This document shows positions 48,001 to 54,791 of a stretch of 64,000 nucleotides of DNA, piece by piece. The DNA comes from Streptococcus sp. HMSC078D09. Lineage in GTDB: Bacteria > Bacillota > Bacilli > Lactobacillales > Streptococcaceae. The position numbers and the translations under genes are program-made. Positions within the stretch are counted from its first letter, which is position 1, and every line of letters starts with the position of its first letter. Below the pieces are notes generated by a model, which worked only from the letters and a program-made list of their open reading frames with translations, had not been told where the DNA came from and searched no databases. Where the stretch lies: NCBI RefSeq assembly GCF_001813675.1, contig NZ_KV813661.1:45743-109742 (forward strand). The letters run 5' to 3'.

Positions 48001-49464
48001 CAAAAGCAAGAAGCTGTCGCCATCGATCTGTCAAAAGATGGGAACATCCTCCTTTACGGAAGTCCAGGTACAGGAAAGACCACTTTCCTACAGACAGCAG
48101 CTATGGATCTGGCTCGCAAGCAGAGCCCAGAAAATCTGACCATGTACCTGCTTGATTTCGGAACCAATGGTCTAGCACCGCTAAGCCAATTGCCACATGT
48201 GGCAGATAGTCTCTTGCTCGATCAGACGGAAAAAATCCAGAAATTCATCCGGATCATCAACCACGAGTTGGATCGCCGCAAGAAGCTCCTCTCTGAGCAT
48301 GGTGTCGGCACCATCGCCCTCTACCGTGAAGTGACCGGCAAGCAAGAGCCAACCATGATCATCCTCATGGATAGCTATGAGTCGATGAAGGATGAGCCTT
48401 ATGAGACAGACCTCTTCAAGCTCTTCATGCGGATCTCCCGTGAAGGTCTCAGCATTGGTGTGCACTTGATTATCACAGCTAGCCGTCAGAACAACCTACG
48501 GGCTCAGCTCTATTCAAACTTCAAGCACCAGCTGACCTTGCCACAAAATGATATCTCTGAAGTCCGTGGTATCGTGGGAGCAACCCCACTAGCAGCCACG
48601 ATGGAAGACATCAAGGGACGCGCCCTCATGAAACGTGACGAAGTCGATGTCGTCCAGTTCGCTCTACCAGTCGCAGGGGACAATGATATCCAAATCATCA
48701 ACAACCTCCGCGACCAAGTCCAAAGCCTCAAAGAGATGTGGACAGGTCGCACCCCAGCAGGCATCCCAATGGTGCCAGATGAGTTGACAGAAGCAGCCTT
48801 CTACGGACGTGAGGATGTAGCAGCCTTGCTGGATGAAGGTGAAATTCCTGTTGGGTTAGACATGGAAACTGCGAAGGCAATGGGATGGAATGTAAAACGA
48901 GGTCATTTGGCTTATATTCTTGAAAAAGAAGAACAAATGTCACAAATTACAAAACATCTTGCTTCGATGAGTGTAAAACTTGGTAAAAAGACAATTATAC
49001 TCGCACCAGAATATCATCAAATAAATAATATTGATTCTTCTGTAACACTAATTTCAGATAAAGAGAAATTACATGAAATGATTCAAACTATTTCGGTTAA
49101 AATGGATGATCGATTTGCGGAAAATGAGACAAATTACACAACAACTTTTATTGTGTATAACTTATCTGAAATTGTTGATTTGTTAAATGATGAGGACATT
49201 AGAATTCTTGCTAAACTTTTTGAAAAAGGTCATCAGGTTGGTTTCCTAACCGCAGTATTAGCTACACCAGGTCTAGTGCGTAAGATTGATATAGCATCAA
49301 AAGCAATTAGAAATTATAAACAGGCTATTTTAGCAGTGAGACAAAATGATCAGCAACTTATCAATATTTTAAATAAAACATTAAGAGAACCAGTGTTACC
49401 AAAACAAGTGAATTATTTTGTTGTAGATGGCATAGCTCAAACTATAAAAGTATTTATTGACTAA
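45049..49464 (+). CDS. essC: T7SS ATPase EssC (FtsK/SpoIIIE type) with exchanged C-terminus
   Basis: 1471 aa. Two N-terminal FHA-like domains, two close helices (LIMPPLIMVGVTLLITIF and LYIIATVSMSVVSVIFSVQ), then AAA domain D1 with Walker A GTTGSGKS (662-669) and D2 with GSPGTGKT (1004-1011). The third domain, from ~1263, has no P-loop. At base ~48838 the DNA turns abruptly AT-rich (for example 28 GC of 60 in 48001-48060 against 19 of 60 in 49081-49140) and stays so to ~53320. The tail is therefore probably a recombined variant matched to the effector genes behind it, as known for essC variants in S. aureus. Confidence 0.95.
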   Translation: MKKRIILYKKGFRYELALEEGKTATVSNQETAQLTISSQENPLHFQWSQGEVFYQYGEDKGVLENSKILGDVVCYLATGEVHTYELLDKEEILVADEQGADVRLHYPVRFLLVKKDQTWACQLLSGKLYHNHKLVTEATFPLAFGDELAIEDVTFKLYPEEFGVEGTVEVSPYLVPRLHSRYDFYKDYPEYHRSPRIIYRSSEDKILINPPGAEPQKPSDELLKLIMPPLIMVGVTLLITIFQPRGLYIIATVSMSVVSVIFSVQGFFKNRKKYKEDKKERVELYHLYLKDKAKDLEQLSRKQREGMFYHFPAIADLTKMVKRYDSRIYEKTPLHFDFLAYRLGLGKVPTSYELKYGQEERSGKKDVLEEEGYALFQAHQKIDNLPIVASLNRGPVGYVGPRPIVLEQLQLLVAQLAVFHSYHDLTIIPIIPEEEKESWDWMRWLPHATLQDMNVRSFVYNQRTRDQVLNSLNQILKLRKAQKEEEKANDTKIFHPHYVVLITDETLILDHVIMEFFREDPTELGCSIIYVADVLSSLSENIQTVISIKDRNQGQLLLQEGVLRELDFQLDHFPEGYDKEAISRGLAPLKHIQQLKSSIPDSVTFLEMYQAETFNDLKVLSRWESHAPYQSLAVPIGLRGKDDLVYLNLHEKAHGPHGLIAGTTGSGKSETIQSYILSLAVNFHPHDVAFLLIDYKGGGMANLFKDLPHLLGTITNLDGAQSMRALASINAEIHRRERLFGQYGVNHINQYQKKFKLGEATEPLPHLFLISDEFAELKVNQPDFIKELVSIARVGRSLGVHLILATQKPSGVVDDQIWSNSRFKLALKVADRGDSMEMLRTADAAEITQTGRAYLQVGNNEVYELFQTAWSGADYQPEKEQLGIEDHTIYLINELGQYEVLNQDLSGLDMAEEIKEVPTELDVIVQEINHLHQQEGIAAVAQPWLPPLKERITLDELDKVVPIEAWQKRTAPSVLIGVADIPQAQKQEAVAIDLSKDGNILLYGSPGTGKTTFLQTAAMDLARKQSPENLTMYLLDFGTNGLAPLSQLPHVADSLLLDQTEKIQKFIRIINHELDRRKKLLSEHGVGTIALYREVTGKQEPTMIILMDSYESMKDEPYETDLFKLFMRISREGLSIGVHLIITASRQNNLRAQLYSNFKHQLTLPQNDISEVRGIVGATPLAATMEDIKGRALMKRDEVDVVQFALPVAGDNDIQIINNLRDQVQSLKEMWTGRTPAGIPMVPDELTEAAFYGREDVAALLDEGEIPVGLDMETAKAMGWNVKRGHLAYILEKEEQMSQITKHLASMSVKLGKKTIILAPEYHQINNIDSSVTLISDKEKLHEMIQTISVKMDDRFAENETNYTTTFIVYNLSEIVDLLNDEDIRILAKLFEKGHQVGFLTAVLATPGLVRKIDIASKAIRNYKQAILAVRQNDQQLINILNKTLREPVLPKQVNYFVVDGIAQTIKVFID

Positions 49465-49480
49465 AGAAAGGGAAGTGAAA

Positions 49481-49840
49481 ATGAGTGAAGTAAGTAATCT
49501 CAAAAGCCAGATAGCACAGGTTGATCAAAAGGTTCAAGCTTTGAGAAGTGCACTAACTAAAGTTCAAGGTGTGGATCTTAACGTAGATGATGTAATGGAA
49601 GGCTATGAAAAGTTGCATGTGTTTGGAACAAAATATGACGAACAAAGACTTCAGGAAAGTAAGGTTATCGTTGACGGAAGAGAGGATCTTGATAAAACAT
49701 ATAAACAAGCTACAATTGATGCTATCAATGCAGAGATTATAAGATTGGACGCAGTGAGGAGATCATTAGATACACAACTTACAGATGCAATTGCTCGAGA
49801 AGAATATGAAAAAATGGATAGGAAGATAAGTAGGAGGTAA
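49481..49840 (+). CDS. Small helical T7SS partner protein (DUF5082/Lap-like)
   Basis: 119 aa, helical, no WXG. Two long helices (SNLKSQIAQVDQKVQALRSAL and TIDAINAEIIRLDAVRRSLDTQL). I chose the ATG at 49481, preceded by AAAGGGAAG. It lies directly after essC and 3 bp before the large effector, the usual place of a targeting partner or chaperone of an LXG protein. Family name by resemblance only. Confidence 0.7.
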   Translation: MSEVSNLKSQIAQVDQKVQALRSALTKVQGVDLNVDDVMEGYEKLHVFGTKYDEQRLQESKVIVDGREDLDKTYKQATIDAINAEIIRLDAVRRSLDTQLTDAIAREEYEKMDRKISRR

Positions 49841-49843
49841 TTT

Positions 49844-52012
49844 ATGACCGTTACAGTTATTTCAAAAAGTGGATTACTTGATCACGGTAATAAAACAAAA
49901 GAAGCTGCAGTAGAGTACCGAAGTCAGATATCATCTGTTCAGAGGAAAATTGAAGCAAAAGTGACGGGGCAAGAGGCAGATGCCATTAAAGCCTTTATAG
50001 CAAAGTTGAATTCTTTATCTCAAACATTACATGATTCATATCCATTAACATTAGAATTATATAGTGAGGCAGTCCTTAAATATGAAGCAGGATTAACGGC
50101 AGCTGGTTTTTCTTCTGAAGTGGTAAAAACAAAAGCAACAGATATTCAAAGTATTAAGACATGGTTAGGGGAAACAAAAAGTAAAGAGTTTTTGGAAAAA
50201 AGTGAAGATCTTGATATGGCAATTCAAACAGCAAGTAAAGCGCTAGCCCTAGAACCAGGAGCAATTGAATTTACAAGAGATGCGGGAGCACGTGCTCACT
50301 CCATAGCAATGAATTTAGCAAGACATGGAGATGAACGTCAGAAAACTCATGATGAATTAGAGAATAATTTAAAGCAATTTATTAGTGGTTTAACTGTGGT
50401 AAGTGAACGTTTGGTTGGTGTGAAAGCAACATTAGATAACGCAAGATTTATCAGTAGTTTTAGTTTAAATACAGCAATGGATTTAATCTCCAAAGGTTAT
50501 TTAAATGAACAAAATATGGATTTTCTGGATTCTATACAGAATGAAGGAGATGCTAAAGTTCTTAAAGTTGTTTTAGGAGAACAAGGTTATAGCACTTCAA
50601 CAGGATTTTTTACAGCACTGGGAAGTGTAGATACGACAAAAGTTAGCCATGCAATGATGGATATTGTTTATAACCGAGTTAATAAAGAATTTTCAAATGT
50701 GAAAGAAGATAAGAGTCCTGCAATGGAAAATCTTCGTACTTATATTCAAGCAATTGCTAATCAAGACCAAGAAAAAGCGAAAACTTATTTTGAGAATTTA
50801 GTCTTGGCTGGAGATAGATATGCTCAAACAATAACTGAATTGGCAAAGGCTCTAGTTCCTGATTTTCCTAAAACTAACGATAGTGAAAGTGAATTTAAGA
50901 ATTATGAAGCGGAGAAACTTAAAATCCAACCTCAGCTTGAAGGATTTAATGAACACATAAAACGTGCTGGGGTTTTAACAAGTTTATTTGAATCACTGTA
51001 CGTAGTGGGCATTGGAAAGTCAAAGAAGGTTTATCCTTCCATGGGCTCAAATATGTCACTAGATACATCTATTGTTTTAAGTGGATTAACGTTTAATGAG
51101 AAAAATGGTTTTGAGTTTAATATCTCAGCGCCTGATTCTATGGGAATTCGTAGAGATGAAAGCTATTCAACAGAATTTTTCAATGCGGGTAGTGGAGTTC
51201 AAAATGCTGAAGCAATATCTGAAATTCGTGAGTTAAGAGAGAAACGGGATAAAGAGGCAGCTTTATTTGCAGTTGATTTAGCTAAAATGGCCATAGGTTC
51301 TTTTATTCCTGGTTCGGGTAAAATACTGGATTTAATTTCTTCTAGCGTTAGAATTGAGAATAATCTTAGTTCAAGTCTAAATTTTGGAGATAAAGCAGGA
51401 ACTGTAACTTTTTCAGATCTCTACAAGAAAAAAGTGGGAGAGAAAATGTCAGATTCTTCAACGCTTTCAGATCATTTAGAAAAATATTATGAATATGATC
51501 AGAGAATAACAAAACGTGAGCAATTTCTAGCGGGCAGTATCTTTGATACAGGTGGACGTCATCTAACAGGTAATTCTAAAGATAAATTTGTAAAATATGA
51601 TCTAACTTATGACTTGCAAGCGAATATGAAGATTTATGATTTAGAAAAGAATGGACTAAAAACGTTTGTATACCACAATACTGAAGGAGACATCTCTAAA
51701 AAGATAAGTTCTATTAAAGAGTATGAGAGAACTATGAAGGAAATTGCATCAACAAACAATATTGATAATCCAAAGGATGAAAAAAATGAAAGATTATTAA
51801 CTCAAAATACTTTTGATTTGTTTACTAATAAAGGAAATATAGGAGTAAATAACGTAACTTCATCAAATATTTATGAAGGACTAACTAAATTAGATAATAT
51901 GTTTGTACAAAAGAAATCTAGAATAGTTCAAAGAGAAAATTATCTTAAATGGGATCCGTATGGATTAAGTACGAATGATTCTAATTTCGGAATAAAACAG
52001 GAGAATTCATAA
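49844..52012 (+). CDS. Large LXG-like T7SS effector candidate
   Basis: 722 aa, no signal peptide. The N-terminal ~210 residues are helical and resemble an LXG/WXG-like targeting domain (KTKEAAVEYRSQISSVQRKI, LARHGDERQKTHDELENNLKQF). The middle has a Gly-rich hydrophobic stretch AIGSFIPGSGKILDLIS (~residues 482-499). The C-terminal ~220 residues match no toxin family I know. Strongly AT-rich. GTAGGAGG before the ATG. It overlaps the next gene by one base (TAATG). Probably exported by the EssC variant encoded upstream; activity unknown. Confidence 0.65.
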   Translation: MTVTVISKSGLLDHGNKTKEAAVEYRSQISSVQRKIEAKVTGQEADAIKAFIAKLNSLSQTLHDSYPLTLELYSEAVLKYEAGLTAAGFSSEVVKTKATDIQSIKTWLGETKSKEFLEKSEDLDMAIQTASKALALEPGAIEFTRDAGARAHSIAMNLARHGDERQKTHDELENNLKQFISGLTVVSERLVGVKATLDNARFISSFSLNTAMDLISKGYLNEQNMDFLDSIQNEGDAKVLKVVLGEQGYSTSTGFFTALGSVDTTKVSHAMMDIVYNRVNKEFSNVKEDKSPAMENLRTYIQAIANQDQEKAKTYFENLVLAGDRYAQTITELAKALVPDFPKTNDSESEFKNYEAEKLKIQPQLEGFNEHIKRAGVLTSLFESLYVVGIGKSKKVYPSMGSNMSLDTSIVLSGLTFNEKNGFEFNISAPDSMGIRRDESYSTEFFNAGSGVQNAEAISEIRELREKRDKEAALFAVDLAKMAIGSFIPGSGKILDLISSSVRIENNLSSSLNFGDKAGTVTFSDLYKKKVGEKMSDSSTLSDHLEKYYEYDQRITKREQFLAGSIFDTGGRHLTGNSKDKFVKYDLTYDLQANMKIYDLEKNGLKTFVYHNTEGDISKKISSIKEYERTMKEIASTNNIDNPKDEKNERLLTQNTFDLFTNKGNIGVNNVTSSNIYEGLTKLDNMFVQKKSRIVQRENYLKWDPYGLSTNDSNFGIKQENS

Positions 52013-52965
52013 TGCGAAACAAAAATAAGGCTAGGTTACTTATATTCCTAATTATGCTTATTGTTGGTAGTATAATTTTTTTCAAATATAAAAATTCCTC
52101 AGAAAAAATTTATAGAAATGAAACTCCTTCAAAAATTAGGGAAATAAAATTATTGGACAATGATAAATTTGTTTTTGTGGCTGTCGATAACTATTTAGAC
52201 GGTGTTGTTTTATTTGGTCAGAATTATGTTACAACTTTTTCTTCGCATACGCTTGATACTACTAATTTAAAAAAAACTCCTCCAATTGGGAGTGAAGAAT
52301 ATTTCCAAATTATTAGTTATAGTGTACATGATAAAGGAAAAATTGTTAAATTTAATTTATATGAATTACTTGGGAAAAATAATTTATACCGTTCTGTTCA
52401 TAATATTCCTTATAGTTATTTACAAAATGACGATGATTACCTGACACTGAATTTGGAGAAACTAAATATGTACGATATAGCAGGTCATGATATTAGATCT
52501 GTATTAGTTTCTGCTAGCGGAGAGAAAGTTAAAGATATTTCTGAAAGTGAAATGGAGAAGATTGACAGAGAACAAAAACTATATTTTAACCAAAAATATG
52601 ATTGGGATAGGGGTGGGATCTCTGAACAGATCGACGATAATCTAGCAAAGTATAATCTTTCAAGAAACGTAAATTTAATTTATCCAATGAATTTTAATCC
52701 GTCTCAAATAAATATTTCTGGTTCTAACTTTGCCAAATTATATCCAGAGTTAGAAAAACAGATGAAATATCTAGGTGGATTATATTTCCGTCCTAAACAA
52801 TACAATGAACGCGAATGGTTTGATAAAATCATTCATTGGTTTGCGCCGGAAGGTCAAGAAGTCATGGAATTGTATGCCACAGATGAAACAACTGGGGAAA
52901 AAACACAAATTCACTCGTATGACGAGTTTGTTTCATGGATAAAGACCCATCCAAAACAGGAGTAG
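52012..52965 (+). CDS. Membrane-anchored extracytoplasmic protein, candidate immunity
   Basis: 317 aa. A single N-terminal helix (ARLLIFLIMLIVGSIIFF) with a basic start, and the rest predicted outside. A beta-rich first part (KFVFVAVDNYLDGVVLFGQNYVTTF) and a C-terminal part with EWFDKIIHWFAPEG. Its start codon overlaps the stop of the effector gene (TAATG), so their amounts are tied, which suits an immunity protein, though an accessory secretion role is equally possible. No known family recognised. Confidence 0.6.
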   Translation: MRNKNKARLLIFLIMLIVGSIIFFKYKNSSEKIYRNETPSKIREIKLLDNDKFVFVAVDNYLDGVVLFGQNYVTTFSSHTLDTTNLKKTPPIGSEEYFQIISYSVHDKGKIVKFNLYELLGKNNLYRSVHNIPYSYLQNDDDYLTLNLEKLNMYDIAGHDIRSVLVSASGEKVKDISESEMEKIDREQKLYFNQKYDWDRGGISEQIDDNLAKYNLSRNVNLIYPMNFNPSQINISGSNFAKLYPELEKQMKYLGGLYFRPKQYNEREWFDKIIHWFAPEGQEVMELYATDETTGEKTQIHSYDEFVSWIKTHPKQE

Positions 52966-52969
52966 GAAA

Positions 52970-53320
52970 ATGAGTAAAAAGAATATTAAACCTGAAAATA
53001 TAAAAAATGTTAAGGCGAAATTTGATGATGCATTTATAAATTTTGGATCTGGGATTGGATTGATTGTTGAAGATGATTCTAAAGCGAAATTAGAAGAATG
53101 TTTCAATGGATTTAAAGAAACTGCTGGCACTATTCAAGAGACAATTGTAAGTTTTAACGACTATTTAGATCAAGTAGCTACAGCATTTGAAGATACAGAT
53201 TCATTCTTAGCATCAAGAATTGAAGGAAAAGGTGATGTAAAAGACTATAGAGAAGGACAAAATTTTAGGTCAAAAATGAGTGACGAAGTTCGTAAGAATA
53301 TTTTCTATGGTCAGATTTAA
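52970..53320 (+). CDS. Small WXG100-sized helical protein, T7SS partner candidate
   Basis: 116 aa, starts 4 bp after the preceding gene. Helical, with ECFNGFKETAGTIQETIVSFNDYLDQVATAFEDTDSFLASRI resembling the second helix of WXG100/Lap-type partners. An FNG turn stands where WXG would be. Last gene of the AT-rich module, followed by a strong terminator. AGTAGG ribosome site. Confidence 0.65.
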   Translation: MSKKNIKPENIKNVKAKFDDAFINFGSGIGLIVEDDSKAKLEECFNGFKETAGTIQETIVSFNDYLDQVATAFEDTDSFLASRIEGKGDVKDYREGQNFRSKMSDEVRKNIFYGQI

Positions 53321-53344
53321 TTTTACTGCATCCTTCATTAAACT

Positions 53345-53374
53345 AGAGAGAACCACCTGGTTCTCTCTTTTTCA
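53345..53374 (+). terminator. Terminator ending the T7SS effector module
   Basis: AGAGAGAACC-acct-GGTTCTCTCT (53345-53368) followed by TTTTTC. Confidence 0.93.
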
Positions 53375-53405
53375 TTCCTTCAACTCTCTCCACCTAGCAA
53401 TTAAT

Positions 53406-53434
53406 TTGATTCTCAAAGTAATCTCGGGTATGAT
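53406..53434 (+). promoter_or_regulatory. Promoter of the lipoprotein gene at 53487
   Basis: TTGATT (53406-53411), 17 bp, TATGAT (53429-53434). AGAAGGGAA precedes the ATG. Confidence 0.6.
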
Positions 53435-53486
53435 AGTAGAAAATATTTTTAAATCCAACTCAATCATAAAAGAAGGGAAATGATAC

Positions 53487-54041
53487 ATGAAAAAGATGAT
53501 GGTATTGCTGACGAGTGTTCTTGTTTTAACAGCTTGTGCTCAGCTGAAAAAAGAGGCCAAGGAGTCAACCGCAAGTAAAATCGAGAAAAGTACAAAGGCC
53601 TCCTCGTCTGCTAAAGAGGAAAAGGGCTTGAAATTTGTAGTCGCGCCTCAATTTGAAGGAAAAACATCGGATTTGATGGAACTGGGGAAGAAGTTAGTTA
53701 AGGAGCATCCGGAAGTTGGTGATCAAGGGGATATCACTGTATATTATACAGGGAGCACCTATACTGTAGAACAACAGGAATATGCAGTATTTATGTTGGT
53801 CAATAAAACTACAACGAATATTGACCATGATGCAACATTTAAAATTAGCTGGAGTTATGATGGCCAATCTGTTTACCAAGATCAAGTGGTTCAGTATAGT
53901 CTATCGAACAATCCTAAGTTACCGACCCAATCAGCGACTCTCTTGTTGCTGCCTTTGACGAGTGAACAAAGCTCGATCGTAGAGAAGATATCGGATGAAA
54001 CGAAGATGAGTCTGAGTATCACAGACATTATGATGAAGTAG
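53487..54041 (+). CDS. Hypothetical lipoprotein (184 aa)
   Basis: Signal peptide with lipobox LTAC (Cys17), a Lys/Ser/Thr-rich linker (residues 20-45), then a beta-rich domain (DITVYYTGSTYTVEQQEYAVFMLVNKTTTN). No family recognised. It could be a further immunity-type lipoprotein next to the T7SS module, or a resident lipoprotein. It is followed directly by the broken DUF3592-like gene. Confidence 0.75.
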   Translation: MKKMMVLLTSVLVLTACAQLKKEAKESTASKIEKSTKASSSAKEEKGLKFVVAPQFEGKTSDLMELGKKLVKEHPEVGDQGDITVYYTGSTYTVEQQEYAVFMLVNKTTTNIDHDATFKISWSYDGQSVYQDQVVQYSLSNNPKLPTQSATLLLLPLTSEQSSIVEKISDETKMSLSITDIMMK

Positions 54042-54050
54042 GTGATGGAC

Positions 54051-54590
54051 ATGCCCGATATCAGAATACTTCTAGTCATTGCTGTGGCTGTTATTGGATT
54101 TCCTTTGTTTACCGTACTATTTTTTGGACATTTTTATAGAAGAGAAGTTAGGATTAAGACCCTCTCGTCAAAGAGCGTTGAGGGAGTGGTAGTTGGCTAT
54201 AAGAGGACACAAATTGTAGCGGCTCCAATTGTAGAATATAGAGTGGATGGTCAGACCTATCGAAATAGCCTGAAATATTATTGAGTGGTGCGGGCAACAT
54301 TTCCTTGGAAAACGAATCAAGCGGCTAGTGACATCGATTTGATGGCGCAAAGGATAACCGTCTACACCAATTCTACAGTCTCAAAGGGAAATCTTTTTCA
54401 AGATGCTTTTCCATTGGGATCGAAGATGACGGTCTGGTATAATCCAGCTTGTCCAAAAGAATCATACGTTGAACGCTATAGTGGGCTAGATAAATCTTAT
54501 AAGCGGGAAATGTGGATTGGAATCTGGATGTTGATATTATTGCCTATTTTGGCAGTTGTGGCCATTATCATGGGGATGAAGTATAAATGA
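54051..54590 (+). pseudogene. DUF3592-like membrane protein broken by an in-frame TGA
   Basis: One reading frame of ~180 codons carries an N-terminal helix (ILLVIAVAVIGFPLFTVLFF), a beta-rich part (VEGVVVGYKRTQIVAAPIVEYRVDGQTYRNSLKYY), a TGA at 54282-54284, and then, in the same frame, GSKMTVWYNPACPKESYVERYSG and a second helix (WIGIWMLILLPILAVVAIIMG). The two halves together match the plan of DUF3592 proteins (EYxVDGxxY then KVxVxYNPxxP, helix at each end). So one point mutation to TGA split the gene, unless the stop is read through or is a sequencing error. A GTG directly after the stop could restart the second half. Confidence 0.7.
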
Positions 54591-54627
54591 TGGATCAGCC
54601 CTAACTGAAGAAATGAAACATGGGGAG

Positions 54628-54656
54628 AAATCACCGCTAGACCGGTGATTTTTTCG
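54628..54656 (+). terminator. Terminator before polC
   Basis: AAATCACCG (54628-54636) and CGGTGATTT (54643-54651) followed by TTTT. Confidence 0.9.
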
Positions 54657-54690
54657 TCTTCACTTCTCCCTCGAATTAATCCTTAAATTG

Positions 54691-54699
54691 TGATAAAAT
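54691..54699 (+). promoter_or_regulatory. polC promoter (-10)
   Basis: Extended -10 TGATAAAAT. The leader of ~85 bases ends in GGGAGAAAC before the ATG at 54792. Confidence 0.55.
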
Positions 54700-54791
54700 A
54701 AGGGTTACGAATGTTTTTGAATGGTCTGTTTTCCAGCTATAAAATAGGTCAGTCAAAAGCGAGCAAAAGAATCAAGATCAAGGGAGAAACA

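Noticed and set aside
53280..53483. 67-codon plus-strand frame after the last T7SS gene
   Set aside because: It runs through the terminator hairpin at 53345, has no ribosome site and overlaps the previous gene out of frame.
54706..54713. ComX-like TACGAATG near polC (also TACGAATG near 51970)
   Set aside because: Seven of eight bases only. One lies within the polC leader after a better sigma-A -10, the other inside a coding region.
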